Position numbers and translations under genes: made by a program. From Candidatus Woesebacteria bacterium RIFCSPHIGHO2_02_FULL_42_20 (lineage in GTDB: Bacteria; Patescibacteriota; Microgenomatia; UBA8517), in assembly GCA_001792535.1 (NCBI GenBank), contig MGGS01000001.1:1-49694 (forward strand): a DNA stretch of 49,694 nt, in the 5' to 3' direction. The stretch's first letter is position 1; each line of letters starts with the position of its first letter. Of this stretch, positions 47,854 through 49,694 are shown piece by piece. The notes under the pieces were generated by a model. The model worked only from the letters and a program-made list of their open reading frames with translations, searched no databases and had not been told where the DNA came from.

Positions 47854-48951
47854 ATGAAAAAAATTGTGTTTGCGGGGAGTCATGGGGCAACTACCGCAGT
47901 TTCAATTATCCAAGAGTTGAAAAAAATCAAGCCCATAAATTGGCAAATTAGCTGGATCGGAGCAAGACGAGCCTTCGAGGGAATTGACAGGAAGCCGTTT
48001 GAAGCCAGATTATTTCCAAAACTTGGTGTTGCTTACTATAGCGTAGATGCGGGCAGGCTGCAGATGAAGTTTTCGGTTTGGACATTGCCAGCGATACTAA
48101 AGGTTCCCTATGGTTTAATTCAGGCATATTTTTTGATGAGAAAAATTAAGCCGGATGTCGTTTTTTCGCTAGGCGGGTCGGTAGGGTTTTTGGCTTGCCT
48201 CTGTGGGTTTTTACTACGAACTCGGGTTTTGGTCCACGAGCAGACGTTTGCCGCAGGAAGAGCAAATCTTTTGTCAAGCCCGTTTGCTACTAAAATTTTA
48301 CTTGCCAGGGGAGAAAGCGGGACGTTTTTCCCAAAGCGCAAAACGGTTCTGGTAGGCAATCCTATTCGGAAAAGCATTAAAAGAGTAAAACCTAAGCGAT
48401 CCATTGGGAATCCTCCCGTATTGCTTGTACTTGGTGGGTCTCGCGGTTCGAAAGTTCTGAACAAATTGCTCGAGCAAATATTGCCTGAATTATTAAAAAA
48501 CTATCACATTATTCACCAGACGGGCGAATTGGACTACGGTCGTTTTTTAACCCTTCGTCAAAGCTTTGATAAGTCCGCAACCCAAAAATATAAAGTTGTA
48601 GCCTTTATAAAAGACGTTGCGCAAACTTATATTAATAGCGACATTATCGTTTCGCGCGCCGGAGCAAATATTGTGTCTGAGATCATGGCAGTCCATAGGC
48701 CGGCTGTACTCATTCCGATACCATGGACTTACAAGGATGAGCAAGTTATTAGTGCACGAATTGCACAAAACTGTGGTATTTCTGTGACATTAAATCAGAA
48801 TAAAATTAGCCCAGGGCGTTTGCTGAAAACAATTGAAATTGTGCGTTCTAACTGGCAAGGGATGGCTAACTCCTCTGTTGGTAAATACACAAAACTCGAT
48901 TTTTATTCTTCGAGACTGATTTGTAAGATAATCTTAAGCTCTTTGGCATGA
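47854..48951 (+). CDS. murG: UDP-GlcNAc--MurNAc-(pentapeptide) pyrophosphoryl-undecaprenol GlcNAc transferase, divergent
   Basis: 365 aa, GT28. The N-terminal glycine loop reads AGSHGATTAVSIIQEL, where most MurG proteins have GGTGGHIxPA. 'PDVVFSLGGSVGF' (GGY replaced), 'VLVHEQTFAAGRAN' (HEQN variant), 'LLVLGGSRGSKVLN', 'GNPIRKSI' and 'SRAGANIVSEIMAVHRPAVLIP' follow in the MurG order, so identity is secure from the set and from synteny. It converts lipid I to lipid II at the inner membrane face. Preceded by an AGGTGGG ribosome site; overlaps ftsQ by 4 nt. Confidence 0.88.
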   Translation: MKKIVFAGSHGATTAVSIIQELKKIKPINWQISWIGARRAFEGIDRKPFEARLFPKLGVAYYSVDAGRLQMKFSVWTLPAILKVPYGLIQAYFLMRKIKPDVVFSLGGSVGFLACLCGFLLRTRVLVHEQTFAAGRANLLSSPFATKILLARGESGTFFPKRKTVLVGNPIRKSIKRVKPKRSIGNPPVLLVLGGSRGSKVLNKLLEQILPELLKNYHIIHQTGELDYGRFLTLRQSFDKSATQKYKVVAFIKDVAQTYINSDIIVSRAGANIVSEIMAVHRPAVLIPIPWTYKDEQVISARIAQNCGISVTLNQNKISPGRLLKTIEIVRSNWQGMANSSVGKYTKLDFYSSRLICKIILSSLA

Positions 48952-49619
48952 AAAAAGTGAAAAGAAGGGTAATCTTGGCTGTTCCTTTGTGTCTTGGGCT
49001 TGTGTTTCTTTTGGCCAAAGTATTTGTTGTTATAAACATCAGTTGTTCCAGTCAGTTTGGGCCGTGTAATACGGATTTAGATAAGACCATCCTGGGTTAT
49101 AAAGAGAAGAATATTTTCAAAGCAAAACAGGAGTTGTCAAAATTGTTGCGAGAAAATCCACTTGTGTATAAATACTCGCTAAATTTAAAATCTCCGACAA
49201 ACCTGGAAATTCAGCTTGTGGAGCGGGTTGGCCGCGTGGCAATTGCTGGCAAAACAGGTACTAGTTTTTGGATTGTCGATTCCGACGGCTTGGTTATAAA
49301 AACAGACAATACCACGGCCTTACCGGTTTTGTATACCAAGGATTACAAGACTCAGGTGGGGTATAAAGTTAGCGAAGAATACTTATTTGTCTGCAAACTA
49401 ATTGCCTTGCTGTCTGATACCTACGGTGTGGGTAGCGGGAGGGTGAGTGGCGACGGGCTACATGTTACACTAAATGATAAGACTGAAGTCATTTTTCCGC
49501 TTGTCGGAGACGAAGATTTGTTGTTGGGTAGCCTAAGATATTTGCTTTCACGGTTGAAACAAATATCGACAGGCACTACAATAGATTTGCGTTATAAGAA
49601 TCCAATTATAAGACGCTAA
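48948..49619 (+). CDS. ftsQ: FtsQ/DivIB-type division protein
   Basis: 223 aa. Short basic N-terminus (MKKVKRR), one membrane span ('VILAVPLCLGLVFLLAKVFVV'), then a POTRA-like domain ('NIFKAKQELSKLLRENPLVY', 'LEIQLVERVGRVAI') and a C-terminal beta domain with 'FWIVDSDGLVIKT', the usual 'l.d..G.vi' strand. A Cys pair (SCSSQFGPC) just after the span is unusual. FtsQ recruits FtsL/FtsB and regulates the septal synthase. It overlaps murG by 4 nt and precedes ftsA by 9 nt, the canonical order. Confidence 0.88.
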   Translation: MKKVKRRVILAVPLCLGLVFLLAKVFVVINISCSSQFGPCNTDLDKTILGYKEKNIFKAKQELSKLLRENPLVYKYSLNLKSPTNLEIQLVERVGRVAIAGKTGTSFWIVDSDGLVIKTDNTTALPVLYTKDYKTQVGYKVSEEYLFVCKLIALLSDTYGVGSGRVSGDGLHVTLNDKTEVIFPLVGDEDLLLGSLRYLLSRLKQISTGTTIDLRYKNPIIRR

Positions 49620-49628
49620 TTAGTGTTT

Positions 49629-49694
49629 ATGAAAGACAATAAAATCATTGCCGCGGTTGATATAGGCTCGTCGAAAATAACTACTTTGATTGCC
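49629..49694 (+). CDS. ftsA: FtsA, N-terminus only (3' truncated by window edge)
   Basis: 22 codons: MKDNKIIAAVDIGSSKITTL..., matching the phosphate-1 motif (DIGSSKI/T) of FtsA in the actin/Hsp70 ATPase superfamily. Its position after ftsQ confirms the call. FtsA tethers FtsZ to the membrane. A GTG at 49623 in the same frame is a weaker start. Confidence 0.85.
   Translation, partial: MKDNKIIAAVDIGSSKITTLIA

Noticed and set aside
1-49694. CRISPR arrays, tRNA/rRNA genes, transposases
   Set aside because: No spaced direct repeats of CRISPR size, no cloverleaf-like or rRNA segments and no transposase motifs were recognised by reading; gaps are too short to hide large elements.
1-49694. Alternative code with TGA = Gly (SR1/Gracilibacteria)
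   Set aside because: TGA ends many genes in ATGA overlaps and conserved glycines are encoded by GGN, so TGA works as a stop.

Overview
The window reads as a contiguous piece of a Candidate Phyla Radiation (Patescibacteria) chromosome, most likely Microgenomates-like. This is inferred from moderate-to-low GC, very dense gene packing with ATGA overlaps, a DUF4012 protein, a truncated RecO, divergent Mur/Fts proteins and an enlarged, interrupted division/cell-wall cluster. TGA is used freely as a stop, so the code is the standard bacterial one and not the Gracilibacteria/SR1 code. No tRNA, rRNA, CRISPR array or transposase was seen.

Region 1 (1-19.6 kb) is a surface-polysaccharide locus, all on the + strand. 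It has the tail of a SAM methyltransferase, four GT2 and five GT4 glycosyltransferases, three GT39/ArnT-like polytopic transferases, an O-antigen-ligase/polymerase-like protein, a hexapeptide acyltransferase, a GDP-mannose pyrophosphorylase, a short phosphoglycosyl transferase that would start the lipid-linked glycan, and a DUF4012 protein. No Wzx-type flippase is visible, so the locus probably continues to the left.

Region 2 (19.6-23.5 kb) holds recO, a convergent membrane-anchored PIG-L-type deacetylase, an unknown cysteine-bearing small protein coupled to glycyl-tRNA synthetase, and a membrane-anchored unknown.

Region 3 (23.5 kb to the end) is a dispersed dcw cluster: mraZ, rsmH, ftsL-like, ftsI, murA, murE, a murC/mpl-type ligase, murB (opposite strand), a membrane-tethered murF, mraY, ftsW, murG, ftsQ and the start of ftsA. 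Interleaved are two alpha/beta hydrolases (one split by an apparent frameshift), a GNAT/ATE-like protein, an NlpC/P60-like protein, a LysW-like mini-protein divergent from a threonine-synthase-like PLP enzyme, a UbiA prenyltransferase, an LCP ligase, a DUF2130 protein, a stand-alone ATP-cone, an orphan ATP-grasp ligase, a DegT aminotransferase and a FemAB-type transferase. murD and ddl are not in the window.

The strongest non-gene signals are: (a) four 10-bp-period MraZ-type boxes upstream of mraZ; (b) a recurring promoter design in which a -10 hexamer, often an extended TGN -10, lies only 6-7 nt before the ATG at operon heads, implying leaderless mRNAs; (c) 7-bp-period tandem repeats embedded in frame in glycosyltransferase genes; and (d) a TA-dinucleotide frameshift in a hydrolase. 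All calls come from reading the sequence and the supplied ORF translations; no database search was run.
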